From: Paenibacillus phoenicis
GTDB taxonomy: Bacteria; Bacillota; Bacilli; Paenibacillales; Paenibacillaceae
DNA: 64,000 bases
Assembly: GCF_034718895.1 (NCBI RefSeq)
Contig: NZ_JAYERP010000001.1
Location: forward strand, 3,323,501 to 3,387,500
Direction of reading: 5' to 3'
A program made the translations under genes and the position numbers. Under the pieces are notes generated by a model. The model did not search any database, had not been told where the DNA came from, and was given only the letters and a program-made list of their open reading frames with translations. Of the stretch, positions 52,389-61,170 are shown piece after piece (the stretch's first letter is position 1; every line of letters starts with the position of its first letter).

Positions 52389-52750
52389 ACCCCCCCAAAT
52401 ACGACATGTGCATGATGAACATCATATCCCGTTTCCTCAGCCACCGTACGGTTCCATTCCTCCGGCACATGAGACATCACTTCATCCACGCGGCCGCAAA
52501 CCTCGCACAAGATATGCTGATGATCGTCCAGCTTCGCATCATACCGGCTGGCTGCTTCGCCCAGCTTCAATTCGCGAATCAATTCCTTCTCGGTTAAATA
52601 CCGCAGTGAGTTGTAAACCGTACCATATGCAAAATTATATCCTTGCTCAACCAGACGGTTCATGACTTCCGCGGCCGTCGGATGGTCCTTGGCGTTGCGA
52701 ACGACATCATATACCGCTTGGCGTTGGGTCGTTAAATTTAAGGCTTTCAT
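52361..52750 (-). CDS. perR: Fur/PerR family peroxide-type repressor
   Basis: 129-residue winged-helix metalloregulator. The N-terminal DNA-binding half (TTQRQAVYDVVRNAKDHPTAAEVMNRL...FAYGTVYNSLRYLTE) is PerR-like, then the DDHQHILCEVCGRVDEV metal site, and a second Cys pair in GVCPNC that completes the structural zinc site. PerR rather than Fur is suggested by the short length and the Asn-Ser in 'TVYNSLRYL'; this is a judgement. The ATG at 52750 is preceded by an ATAAG-T-CTTAT palindrome (52787-52797), a possible autoregulatory site. It overlaps the downstream regulator by about 28 bases. Confidence 0.8.
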   Translation of the reverse strand: MKALNLTTQRQAVYDVVRNAKDHPTAAEVMNRLVEQGYNFAYGTVYNSLRYLTEKELIRELKLGEAASRYDAKLDDHQHILCEVCGRVDEVMSHVPEEWNRTVAEETGYDVHHAHVVFGGVCPNCQQKK

Positions 52751-52786
52751 TTATCATCAATCCCTGTAGTTGTTTTTAGATTTAGT

Positions 52787-52797
52787 ATAAGTCTTAT
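52787..52797 (-). promoter_or_regulatory. Possible Per/Fur-type operator
   Basis: ATAAG-T-CTTAT, an 11-bp perfect palindrome in AT-rich DNA 37 bases before perR. It only partly fits the TTATAATnATTATAA Per box. Confidence 0.35.
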
Positions 52798-52912
52798 TTT
52801 ATGAAACGTCAATTCCTTTCCCCATGTCCTGTATGTTCCAACGCGCTTTTCCTAATACTATAGGATGAAAGCTAGACTACATTAACCATTTTACCGAGAG
52901 GAGCTGCACCTT

Positions 52913-53311
52913 ATGTTGATTCGAAAATACCTGACTACTCTCCTCATAGCGGCTTTTTCAATGGGCTATATCATTTGGACGGACATACTGATTGGACTTC
53001 CATGGAATAACTTCTTAATCAACTGGAGCTACTCGCTAACCGATCCTGCCGAACGGATTTGTGCCTATATGCTGTTCCTGTTCCTGATCATCCCGGACAT
53101 CTATCATTTCGTAAGCCGCAAACGGAATGGAGGCGGACAAACCTCAGGCCATGCGACTAGCTCGCAGCAAAACGAAGAGTCTTCGTCCACCTCGGCGAAC
53201 AAAGACTCTTCTAACCCATCGGAGGATTTACGTTCCGGAATGCCGCCGGAACCGGAATCGGTAAATCAAGGCGGCTACAATCAGAGCGGCGGGCACAATA
53301 ACATAAAATAA
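52913..53311 (+). CDS. Small membrane protein with disordered tail
   Basis: 132 residues, unrecognised. Two hydrophobic helices (about 7-23 and 50-64) frame a short Trp-rich loop (LPWNNFLINWSY); from residue 72 on the chain is Ser/Asn/Gly-rich and charged. A good GAGAGGAG site precedes ATG 52913. The last 84 bases overlap the 3' end of the convergent germination gene at 53228, so its disordered tail is encoded opposite a transmembrane and basic tail of that protein. Function unknown. Confidence 0.65.
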   Translation: MLIRKYLTTLLIAAFSMGYIIWTDILIGLPWNNFLINWSYSLTDPAERICAYMLFLFLIIPDIYHFVSRKRNGGGQTSGHATSSQQNEESSSTSANKDSSNPSEDLRSGMPPEPESVNQGGYNQSGGHNNIK

Positions 53312-54331
53312 TGGATCCATGATATAGAGGACATCGCCGCCTTTCTTGACGTGCTCACTATACGTTCGAGCGATCGTTATCGAAGTGAACAACACAATCA
53401 GGGCCAGCGGATAGAGGACCTTCCGATAGGGAATCTTGAACAAGTCGGAAGCTCCGATAACGGCCGCATAGAAATAGACAGCGATTTTGAAGAAGTCGCC
53501 AATGATCAACACCATCACCACTAAAATATCCAGACGTTGAATAAAGTCGGCAATGGAGGCTTTACCAACCATCGTTAGAAGCGGGAATATCGATCGCTCA
53601 GCAATGTCCACGCCAAGTATGGAGATCGTAATCACCACCGTCCCCGACAAAATCATCCCCGATAGCAGCACGGACATCAATCCTGCCCGGACCCCTGCTT
53701 TTACATTGTTCAAATACGGCAAAACCATGGTGAAACAAATAATCTCACCAAACGGGAACTGGTAATTTTGGCGATAAACGGACTCCAGCACCGGCCCAAA
53801 CCCATCGCTTAGCACCGGAAGAATCCGGGTGAAATCTATAATTCCCGAGAACAGCAGCAGAAACAAAATGATGATCCCGATCACAAACACAACCCAAAGC
53901 AAGATAAACGCCGTGCGGGCCAGCACCTCAATGCCCTTGTGCAGTACATAAATGATCGTTAGCATCATCACCGTATTGATAATGAACAGCGGAGTCTCTT
54001 TCAACGTGGAGGCGAAAACCAATAACCCGCCGTCCATCAAATCGCGGCTAGCTTTGTTCATATAAAACAGTATATAGGCAAAACCGATTAGCCCGCCCAA
54101 GTATTTGCCTAGCAGCAATCGCATATATTGGGTGGGCAGTTTATCAGGAAAAGCGGTGTACAGAAAGGCATACCCCAGAAAGAGCAGACACCCGACCAAC
54201 ATGCCGCACAATACGGCGATCCAGGCATCCTCGCGGGCTGCCATGCCCAAATTCACAACCAGGGCCGTCCCGAGTTGAAACAAGACAAGCAGGGCGAAAA
54301 GTTGCATAGGACTTAGCTTCGTGTCTTCCAA
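53228..54331 (-). CDS. Spore germination protein, GerAB/GerKB-type permease subunit (operon 2)
   Basis: 367-residue B subunit with ten hydrophobic helices ('MQLFALLVLFQLGTALVVNLG', 'FPFGEIICFTMVLPYLNNVKAG', 'IADFIQRLDILVVMVLIIGDFFKIAVYFYAAV'), closing with a basic 'YRFRFRRHSG' tail. It is the last gene of operon 2 and follows the C gene by 14 bases. Same role as the 44107 protein but clearly divergent from it, so the two receptors probably respond to different nutrients. The 3' end overlaps a convergent gene by 84 bases and no terminator is evident. Confidence 0.9.
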   Translation of the reverse strand: MEDTKLSPMQLFALLVLFQLGTALVVNLGMAAREDAWIAVLCGMLVGCLLFLGYAFLYTAFPDKLPTQYMRLLLGKYLGGLIGFAYILFYMNKASRDLMDGGLLVFASTLKETPLFIINTVMMLTIIYVLHKGIEVLARTAFILLWVVFVIGIIILFLLLFSGIIDFTRILPVLSDGFGPVLESVYRQNYQFPFGEIICFTMVLPYLNNVKAGVRAGLMSVLLSGMILSGTVVITISILGVDIAERSIFPLLTMVGKASIADFIQRLDILVVMVLIIGDFFKIAVYFYAAVIGASDLFKIPYRKVLYPLALIVLFTSITIARTYSEHVKKGGDVLYIMDPLFYVIVPAALIVAALIYRFRFRRHSGT

Positions 54332-54345
54332 GCGTATCCCGCCTC

Positions 54346-55557
54346 CTATTCTTTCTTTTTCAAATTATATTGGAAGGAACGATCTCTCATTTGGGAATTG
54401 CGGACGATCGAATCAATATGATATTCGACCGCGACCTTTGGAAAGATGTCGGACCATTGTCCCTTCAATTGCTTCCAGACCTTTGGATGCTGGAGCTCGA
54501 GCGTCCGTCCGAAGCATAAAACATCGCTGTTCAGGGATTGTGCCGTTTGAACGGCAGCCTTGATGTCCTTTAATATTTCCTGATTCACATCCTTTTCCAA
54601 TGCATCCAGAGTTGCCAGGTCACGGAAATCGATGGGGCTGTCCATTTCCCGAACCGACAGCTGGGCCATCACCTTCACAACGAAGATAGGGTCCTCCCCA
54701 TCCTTAAGAATCGCCCGAATCGAAGTTTTACTTCTGCGAACATCCAGCGTGATAGTCCCCTGGTCGTCCGGCGTGATCACAATCGAAGTGTTGTGCAGCT
54801 TATCTCTAAGCCAGATTAATCCCCGGCTTTCATTCTCATTAAGCCATCCCTTCAACTGATCTCCTTTAAACACCGCCAAATTGGACATGACCAGAAGCCC
54901 GAGGTTATCTGTTTCCTCCAGATTGTTTTTCTTTCGTACTTCTTGGACACTCCCTACAATATCAACGCCGTTGATTACTGGCCCCGAATTGGGCACGAGG
55001 ACCTCGCGTATCAGATCATCAACCTCAACGGGATAATTGGCACCGTACTCTCGGGAGGTCATTTCGGCTTTTTGAGCAAGCGTATACGCGGTGATTTTCC
55101 CCATGGGGGACAGCCCGGCAATAACGTCGAGCGCTCGGATGCCTTTTTTCGCTATAAAAATTTTTGCGGTTAGGCGAATATCTGAATCCCGGTCGAGAAA
55201 ATCGAGGATATCCGATATTCCCTGCCGGGCCAGCTCCTCCGAGATGACCACGATACGAACATGAGCGGTCGACATCAGCCGTGGTACCTGAAGAGAAGCC
55301 TTGCGAACGGCCTCCATAATGGATCGTCCTTCGGCGGTATAAACCGTCGTTGGGGTACCGCCTCTGCCGATTTTTCCGGAAATCTCGTCGGCGATAATCA
55401 CTTGAAAGGACACCAGATAATCCTTATTTCCGGGGCCGCGATCGATACCAATCCCGGACACCACCGCCCGCCGGTTTAACTCTTCCGCATCCCAGCAACC
55501 GGACAGGGGCAGCATGACGCACAGGATCACAAGTAACCACATCGCTCTAATTCTCAT
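54346..55557 (-). CDS. Ger(x)C family spore germination lipoprotein (operon 2)
   Basis: 403-residue C subunit. The lipobox LPLSGC gives a lipidated Cys21 with Cys-Trp-Asp following, as in operon 1. Typical features: 'ELNRRAVVSGIGIDRG' strand, a Gly-rich segment, 'STAHVRIVVISEELARQGISDILDFLDRDSDIRLTAKIFIAK' and a closing helix ending in Lys-Lys-Lys-Glu. The start overlaps the A gene stop by 11 bases. Confidence 0.93.
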   Translation of the reverse strand: MRIRAMWLLVILCVMLPLSGCWDAEELNRRAVVSGIGIDRGPGNKDYLVSFQVIIADEISGKIGRGGTPTTVYTAEGRSIMEAVRKASLQVPRLMSTAHVRIVVISEELARQGISDILDFLDRDSDIRLTAKIFIAKKGIRALDVIAGLSPMGKITAYTLAQKAEMTSREYGANYPVEVDDLIREVLVPNSGPVINGVDIVGSVQEVRKKNNLEETDNLGLLVMSNLAVFKGDQLKGWLNENESRGLIWLRDKLHNTSIVITPDDQGTITLDVRRSKTSIRAILKDGEDPIFVVKVMAQLSVREMDSPIDFRDLATLDALEKDVNQEILKDIKAAVQTAQSLNSDVLCFGRTLELQHPKVWKQLKGQWSDIFPKVAVEYHIDSIVRNSQMRDRSFQYNLKKKE

Positions 55558-57214
55558 TTTGGTCCTCCTGCTTCCTTGATTCCGTTTCTTGTCCGCCTTG
55601 CTGCGGGCCGCCCTGACTCGCCTCCTCTCCAGAATTCGCCGACCCGCTGGAGTTGTCGGGAGACATCGGTTTGATTTCCCCTATCTTCTTCATATCTTGC
55701 TGGCTTGAGGACATTAACGGTTCCCACCCGTGCATCCAAATCGGCAGCCGCAGGATCGCATCCTTCTGAGCCTGTGGTACAAACGGGCTGAACGGCGTCA
55801 GATACGGAACGCCAAACGACCGGATGCTGTTCATATGGGCGATCAGCATAATCAGCCCCAGCGTGATCCCGTAAAACCCAAAAAAGCCGGCCAGCACAAG
55901 AAAATAAAACCGGAACAGCCTGCCCGCAATAGATAGGTTATAGGAGGGCAATGCGAAGCTCGCGATCCCCGTCAGCGCTACGACAATAACCATGATCGGC
56001 GTGATGATCCCCGCCTCAACGACGGCCTGCCCCAGGATCAACGCACCTACGATCGACACCGTTTGCCCAATCGCCCGCGGCATCCGTACCCCTGCCTCAC
56101 GTAAAATCTCAAAAACGACCTCCATGATGATGGCCTCTACGAAAGCCGGAAACGGCACTCCCTCGCGCTGAGCCATTAAGCTGACCAGCAGCAGTGTAGG
56201 AATCATCTCATAATGGAAGGTCGTCAAGGCAATATAAACCGCCGGACCTAGCAGCAAAATCACAAAGCATATGTAGCGGATGACACGCATCAGAATGCTG
56301 ATGTCAAAGCGTTGAGCGTAATCCTCCGGCGATTGCATGAACTGGGCAAAGACAGTAGGCAGGATCAGCGTAAACGGCGTACCGTCGACGAGAATAACCA
56401 CCCGTCCTTCAAGCAAGTTGCCTGCGGCGACATCCGGGCGTTCCGTATTATAAACCGTCGGAAACGCGGTAATGGTCTTATCCTGGATAAACTCCTCGAT
56501 ATAAGCGGATTCCAGGATGCCATCGATGCGAATTTGCTGGAGCCGCCGGCGAATCTCGGCTACTACATTCGGGTCGGCACTGCTTTTCATATACATCATC
56601 GCCACGTGGGTGTGGGTCACGGAGCCGATTTTCAACGACTCCAGCCATAGATCCGGTGACTTAATGCGCCGCCGGATCAAGGAGATGTTGGTCGCAATCG
56701 ATTCCACGAAGCTGTCCTTGGGCCCGCGCACAACCAGCTGCGAGGAAGGCTCATTAACCGCTCTCCATTCCCCGCCCGCCGTGCCGGAAATGATTCCCTG
56801 ATCACTACCGTCCACCAGCAGCACGGTGTCACCGGATAGAACGGCCAGCATGATGTCGTTCCATTCCTTCACTACCTTGGTCTCTCCCAAGGACAAGGCA
56901 TCCTCGAGAATGTATTGGATGAGTCGGTCGGCGGGATAAACGTTAACTTTCTCGGGATCCAGCTCCATTAAAGGCTTGATCACGAAATTATTGATCGCTT
57001 GCTGGTCGCTGAGGGCGTTCAAATAGACGATCGCCGCCTTCGCGGGTGCCTGAACTGGACCGCCAAGCTTGAGATGACGGATGACAATATCCGGGCTGTT
57101 TCCGGATTCCTCCATGATGCGGTCCAGCATTTGCTGCAAATCCCCGGTAATTCGAGGTTGTCTGTTGCTTTTGTTCTGCTGGCCGGAGCGGCCGCGGGAT
57201 AAGTGGCGCAGCAT
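55547..57214 (-). CDS. Spore germination protein, GerA/GerKA-type subunit (operon 2)
   Basis: 555-residue A subunit. The soluble N-terminal domain carries 'VILVDGTPFTLILPTVFAQFMQSPEDYAQRF'; the membrane domain has about five helices with 'ALTTFHYEMIPTLLLVSLMAQREGVPFPAFVEAIIMEVVFEILREAG'. The C-terminal 70 residues are Ser/Gly/Gln-rich and disordered, longer than in the operon 1 copy. ATG 57214 was chosen: AGGAG is nine bases upstream and directly against the in-frame TTG three codons earlier. Confidence 0.94.
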   Translation of the reverse strand: MLRHLSRGRSGQQNKSNRQPRITGDLQQMLDRIMEESGNSPDIVIRHLKLGGPVQAPAKAAIVYLNALSDQQAINNFVIKPLMELDPEKVNVYPADRLIQYILEDALSLGETKVVKEWNDIMLAVLSGDTVLLVDGSDQGIISGTAGGEWRAVNEPSSQLVVRGPKDSFVESIATNISLIRRRIKSPDLWLESLKIGSVTHTHVAMMYMKSSADPNVVAEIRRRLQQIRIDGILESAYIEEFIQDKTITAFPTVYNTERPDVAAGNLLEGRVVILVDGTPFTLILPTVFAQFMQSPEDYAQRFDISILMRVIRYICFVILLLGPAVYIALTTFHYEMIPTLLLVSLMAQREGVPFPAFVEAIIMEVVFEILREAGVRMPRAIGQTVSIVGALILGQAVVEAGIITPIMVIVVALTGIASFALPSYNLSIAGRLFRFYFLVLAGFFGFYGITLGLIMLIAHMNSIRSFGVPYLTPFSPFVPQAQKDAILRLPIWMHGWEPLMSSSQQDMKKIGEIKPMSPDNSSGSANSGEEASQGGPQQGGQETESRKQEDQNEN

Positions 57215-57253
57215 GATTAGCAACTCCTATTCTGTCTGCATCTCTTCTCTCCA

Positions 57254-57281
57254 TTATTTGCTTTTCATTCCTTTTTCATGC
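57254..57281 (-). promoter_or_regulatory. Candidate sigmaG promoter of ger operon 2
   Basis: Minus strand GCATG (57277-57281), 16-base spacer, CAAATAA (57254-57260). The -35 fits and the -10 has one mismatch to CATnnTA. Confidence 0.35.
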
Positions 57282-57402
57282 GACAGAGATCGACAGGGCC
57301 TTCCGAGAATCTCAAGCGGTTTTTCTGTCCCTAAGCGGGAAATAATGTATCCGAAACGGCTCCCATTTTTAAGGAAAAACCATATGACAGGAGGAAGCCT
57401 CA

Positions 57403-58971
57403 ATGGAGGACACCCCATTTATGTCCGGCGGACTTCCGCGATTCCCTGAATCGCTGTGGCGCAAAACAACTCCGTTGCCGGACTTTAGCAAGCTGACCGA
57501 GGACATCGATACCGACGTTGCCGTGGTTGGCGCCGGGATCACTGGAATCACCACTGCTTATTTGCTGGTGCAAGCCGGTGTAAAGGTCACCATCCTGGAG
57601 GCCGGTAAGGTCCTGGACGGCACAACCGGGTATACAACCGCAAAAATCACGGCGCAGCACGGCCTTATTTACGACAAGCTGATCAACCATTTTGGTGAGG
57701 AAGGCGCACGGCTGTATTTTGAAGCGAATGAGGAGGCGCTGCGTTGGATCGGCGAAACCGTGAAGGAGCGGAAGATAGAGTGTAAGTTCCGCCGGGAGGA
57801 TGCTTATTTGTATGCGGATTCGGACGAGCAGCTCCACAAGCTGGAAGCGGAATGGCGGGCTTATGAACGCTTAGGTCTGCCTGGTGAATGGCGGGATACG
57901 ATCGAGTTGCCGCTGCAAGCCAGAGGGGCCGTCGTGATGAAAAATCAGGCCCAATTCCATCCGCTTCAATACTTAAACGAATTGCTGGCGTATGTCACCT
58001 CCCATGGAGGTGTGGTGTATGAAAATACAACGCTGGAGGATGTCGCCGAACCGCAGTCGGATGGACGGCTTCGCCTGACCACGGAAAACGGCCATCACAT
58101 CGTTTGCCGCCATGCGGTATCGGCCTCCCATTATCCGTTCTTTGACGGAAAAGGCTGGTACTTCACCCGGCTGCATGCCGAGCGTTCCTATGTCGTGGCC
58201 ATCGAACCGGAGAAAGCCTACCCTGGCGGCATGTACATTAATTGCGGCTCCCCTACGCGCTCGCTCCGATCCGCAGAGCTGAACGGGAAGCAGGTGGTTC
58301 TGGTCGGCGGCGAGTCGCATAAGACTGGCAAAAACGACTGCACGATTCAGTCCTACGAAACCCTGGAGAAATTCGGACGGCAGACGCTCGGGATCAAGTC
58401 GATCCCCTTCCGCTGGTCGGCGCAGGATCTGGTGACTCTCGATGGCGTCCCCTACATCGGGCGGATTACATCAAACCATCCGAATATCTACGTCGCCACC
58501 GGCTTCTACAAATGGGGAATGACCACCAGCACGCTGTCCGCAATGCTAATCCGCGACCTCATTCTGGAGAAGGAGAACCGCTATGCCGAGCTGTTTACGC
58601 CTTCTCGGTTCAAGGCCGACCCCTCGATCAAGCATTTCATCACCCAAAATGCGGACGTAGCCAAAGAGTTCGTCACCGGCAAAATCGAACTCGTCCACCT
58701 GAAGCCAGAGGATCTCGTTCCGGGCCAAGGCGGCGTCGTCAAGCACCATGGTAAGCGTGCCGGAGCCTACCGCGACCAAGACGGCCTGCTCTATCTGGTG
58801 GATACGACCTGCACCCATATGGGCTGCGAGGTCAAATGGAATGAGGCGGAACGATCCTGGGACTGCCCTTGCCACGGCTCCAGGTTCGATTACAAAGGCG
58901 AAGTGATCGAAGGGCCGGCAACAGAGGCGCTCCCTCGCCTTCACCGCCAACCTGAGCAAGCCAAAAGCTGA
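57403..58971 (+). CDS. FAD-dependent oxidoreductase with C-terminal Rieske domain (YhfW-like)
   Basis: 522 residues. The N-terminal DAO-type FAD domain has the dinucleotide loop VAVVGAGITGITTAYLLVQAGVKVTILEAG (about 38-67) and a closing 'NIYVATGFYKWGMTTSTLSAMLIRDLI' FAD strand. The last 80 residues are a Rieske [2Fe-2S] module with C470, H472 and C488, H491 (CTHMGC and CPCHGS). Same layout as B. subtilis YhfW. The substrate is unknown; an amine or amino acid is typical. ATG 57403 follows GGAGGAAG. Terminator at 59022. Confidence 0.9.
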   Translation: MEDTPFMSGGLPRFPESLWRKTTPLPDFSKLTEDIDTDVAVVGAGITGITTAYLLVQAGVKVTILEAGKVLDGTTGYTTAKITAQHGLIYDKLINHFGEEGARLYFEANEEALRWIGETVKERKIECKFRREDAYLYADSDEQLHKLEAEWRAYERLGLPGEWRDTIELPLQARGAVVMKNQAQFHPLQYLNELLAYVTSHGGVVYENTTLEDVAEPQSDGRLRLTTENGHHIVCRHAVSASHYPFFDGKGWYFTRLHAERSYVVAIEPEKAYPGGMYINCGSPTRSLRSAELNGKQVVLVGGESHKTGKNDCTIQSYETLEKFGRQTLGIKSIPFRWSAQDLVTLDGVPYIGRITSNHPNIYVATGFYKWGMTTSTLSAMLIRDLILEKENRYAELFTPSRFKADPSIKHFITQNADVAKEFVTGKIELVHLKPEDLVPGQGGVVKHHGKRAGAYRDQDGLLYLVDTTCTHMGCEVKWNEAERSWDCPCHGSRFDYKGEVIEGPATEALPRLHRQPEQAKS

Positions 58972-59021
58972 GTTCCCCCGACACTCCGCAATCTGACTTT
59001 GGGGAATAGCACAAATCAAAG

Positions 59022-59082
59022 CGCATCTGTTCGTCCTATTCCTTTGAAAACAAAGGGCAAAAAGGAACAGATGCCTTTTTTC
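59022..59082 (+). terminator. Intrinsic terminator after the Rieske oxidoreductase gene
   Basis: GCATCTGTTC pairs with GAACAGATGC, enclosing a smaller CCTTTG/CAAAGG hairpin, then TTTTTT. Confidence 0.75.
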
Positions 59083-59092
59083 ATTCACTACC

Positions 59093-59157
59093 TTGCTTTA
59101 ATCAGTACTGTGTGATATTATACTTTTCGGCGATACTAATCAATGTTCAGTACTGAT
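59093..59157 (+). promoter_or_regulatory. Promoter with paired operators upstream of the PadR operon
   Basis: TTGCTT (59093-59098), 17 bases, TATTAT (59116-59121). ATCAGTACTG (59101-59110) lies in the spacer; its exact inverse CAGTACTGAT (59148-59157) lies downstream of the start region. Both contain the palindrome CAGTACTG. The layout suggests autorepression by PadR. Confidence 0.6.
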
Positions 59158-59211
59158 GAAATTTCAACACGTAACGTACACCCAATTTAGAAGAAACGAG
59201 GCGAAGCAGGT

Positions 59212-59538
59212 TTGGATATCAGCATCCAATTTAAGAAAGGCGCCTTGGAGTTATGCGTGCTGGTATTGATCCAAGGCCGCGACCGGTACGGTTACGAGCT
59301 CGCCCAATCGGTATCCAAGCATATCGAGGTAGCCGAAGGGGCCTTGTACCCCCTGCTGCGCAGACTGGTCAATGAAGGTTATTGCACCACCTACCTTAAG
59401 GAATCCACAGGCGGTCCCCCGCGCAAATACTACAAACTAACTCCCGAGGGCGAAGCGTACACCCAGAAACTGGTCGTCGAGTGGAAGCAGTTCGTACACA
59501 ATGTTTCAACCTTAATTGAGAAAGGAAGCCGTTTATGA
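59212..59538 (+). CDS. PadR family transcriptional regulator
   Basis: 108-residue winged-helix regulator: 'LELCVLVLIQGRDRYGYELAQSVSKHIEVAEGALYPLLRRLVNEGY' followed by the wing 'GGPPRKYYKLTPEGEAY'. It starts with TTG at 59212 behind a weak GAGGCGAAGCAGG site. It overlaps the DUF1700 gene by four bases (ATGA) and is first in a three-gene operon whose products sense or report envelope stress in related bacteria. It probably binds the twin CAGTACTG operators. Confidence 0.92.
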   Translation: MDISIQFKKGALELCVLVLIQGRDRYGYELAQSVSKHIEVAEGALYPLLRRLVNEGYCTTYLKESTGGPPRKYYKLTPEGEAYTQKLVVEWKQFVHNVSTLIEKGSRL

Positions 59539-60173
59539 ATAAAAGCGAGTTTTTGGCGAATCTTCGGGCGCATTTATCGGTTCTCCCGCCGGAGGAACAA
59601 AACGAATTGCTGGAGGATTATGAGGCCCACTTCGCTTTTGGTTTGGAAAGCGGACGGACGGAGCAAGAGATCGTGCTGGAGCTGGGAGACCCGGCGGAGC
59701 TGGCCAAAGAGGCCATTGGCAACCGCTACGTGCCCCAGGAGCATGTGTACTGGTTTGGCGGAGCAGAGCCCGCTGCCACACCGGGCGCAGCAGTCAGCAC
59801 CACGCCGCCGACAGGAGTTTATGATAACGAAGCCGGTGTTCGGCGCCGCAGCGTTTTTGCCAGCGTAATGGTTTACATCGGACTGGTCTTTATCAATCTC
59901 ATCGTTGTTCCGCTGCTGATCTCCTGCTGGGCTGTCGTCGTCAGCTTAGCTGCGAGTTCTGCAGCCGGAATTCTAAGTCCCTTGCTCCTTGGTCTGGAGT
60001 ATCTGTGGCATGGGGAGATTTTTACAGCAAAGATATTTGCATCAGTCGCTTACGTCGGGTTGGGCATGCTGCTCGCCGTTGTCACACGATACGCTTATAA
60101 AGGCATGCTCTGGCTCAGCATCGCTTACCTGCGTTGGAATGTTCGGATCGCGAAAGGGGATCACCAAGCATGA
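59535..60173 (+). CDS. DUF1700 (HAAS) family membrane protein
   Basis: 212 residues. The N-terminal soluble part (MNKSEFLANLRAHLSVLPPEEQNELLEDYEAHFAFGLESGRTEQEIVLELGDPAELAKE) is the HAAS signature typical of partners of PadR regulators. Three to four transmembrane helices follow (about 105-185). Family members act as sensor or anti-regulator in envelope-stress operons; no biochemical activity is known. Starts and ends overlap its neighbours by four bases each. Confidence 0.9.
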   Translation: MNKSEFLANLRAHLSVLPPEEQNELLEDYEAHFAFGLESGRTEQEIVLELGDPAELAKEAIGNRYVPQEHVYWFGGAEPAATPGAAVSTTPPTGVYDNEAGVRRRSVFASVMVYIGLVFINLIVVPLLISCWAVVVSLAASSAAGILSPLLLGLEYLWHGEIFTAKIFASVAYVGLGMLLAVVTRYAYKGMLWLSIAYLRWNVRIAKGDHQA

Positions 60174-61120
60174 ATACGAAGAAATGGTCACTCATAGGGT
60201 TGTTGCTGATTTTGATCGGGTTGGCCGGCATGGCTTACCAGCATTTCGAATTTGGGGATGAACTGCCGTCCCACCAGCAGAAGTGGACGTTTGATCAGGG
60301 CGGCTTACAGACACTGCTCATTGACAGTGATTATGACGTCGAGCTGGAGTTTATCGACAGCCTTGACGGGACGAACTACGTGGAAATCAACGGGAATATG
60401 AATCAGAAGACAATCGATGCGGTGAAAGCTGCTCAAATCTCAGAGGGGACACTAAAGCTGGATCTAAAAGATAAGTTCGACTGGACCTTCTTCTCGATCA
60501 ACTTCCAGTCCACCAAGCAGCGAATTACCGTGGCGCTGGGCGACAAGGGCGAATTGAATCGGATCGGCTTCAAGTCGGACTCCAGCAACGGGACGTTCCG
60601 CGGTCTTCGCGCCGATGATATCGATCTGTCGATCGACTCAGGGAATCTCCGTGTGGAGAACATCAAGGCGAATGGGATTCGTCTGGCCTCCTCTTCGGGT
60701 AACGTTACAGCCGAAAACATCCAAGGAAATGCGGAAATTCAATTAGACTCGGGGAATATTCGTGTCGATCAGTTTGAAGGTACGCTGACCGCGAAGTCGA
60801 GCTCCGGCAACATCACCGCCAACCAGGTAAAAGGGACCGTCAAAGCTACGTCCAACTCCGGGGACATCCGGTTTAATCGATTTACAGGCGATGGCAGCTT
60901 TAAGTCCAATTCGGGGAATATTACGTTGTCGGAGCAACGCTCAGACAATTTGGACATCTCCGTAGGCTCAGGCAATGCAACACTGTCCGCCGATGCCGAG
61001 TTCAAAGGCTATTATGACCTGCAATCCGGCTCCGGCAACACTACCGCGCCGGATTCACCGCGGCAGACGCAGGACCTGATTAAGGTCCGGGCGAATTCCG
61101 GTAATATTCGAATCCGCTAG
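60170..61120 (+). CDS. DUF4097 family beta-repeat protein, membrane anchored
   Basis: 316 residues. One N-terminal helix (about 5-22) anchors an extracytoplasmic beta-helix-like domain made of ~20-residue repeats that carry Ser-Gly-Asn/Asp (SGN, SGD) at each turn, at least eight of them ('SSSGNVTAENI', 'SSSGNITANQV', 'SNSGDIRFNRF', 'GSGNATLSAD'). This is the usual third member of PadR-HAAS operons in Bacillales. ATG 60170 overlaps the stop of the preceding gene; the 12-codon upstream extension is not needed. Confidence 0.9.
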   Translation: MNTKKWSLIGLLLILIGLAGMAYQHFEFGDELPSHQQKWTFDQGGLQTLLIDSDYDVELEFIDSLDGTNYVEINGNMNQKTIDAVKAAQISEGTLKLDLKDKFDWTFFSINFQSTKQRITVALGDKGELNRIGFKSDSSNGTFRGLRADDIDLSIDSGNLRVENIKANGIRLASSSGNVTAENIQGNAEIQLDSGNIRVDQFEGTLTAKSSSGNITANQVKGTVKATSNSGDIRFNRFTGDGSFKSNSGNITLSEQRSDNLDISVGSGNATLSADAEFKGYYDLQSGSGNTTAPDSPRQTQDLIKVRANSGNIRIR

Positions 61121-61128
61121 AAACACAA

Positions 61129-61170
61129 AAGAGAGGCCAGAGTTCATATCAAACTCCGGCCTCTCTTCTT
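61129..61170. terminator. Bidirectional terminator between the PadR operon and the cystine transporter
   Basis: AAGAGAGGCC and GGCCTCTCTT flank AGAGTT/AACTC arms with a short loop. T-rich sequence on both sides suits both convergent operons. Confidence 0.8.
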
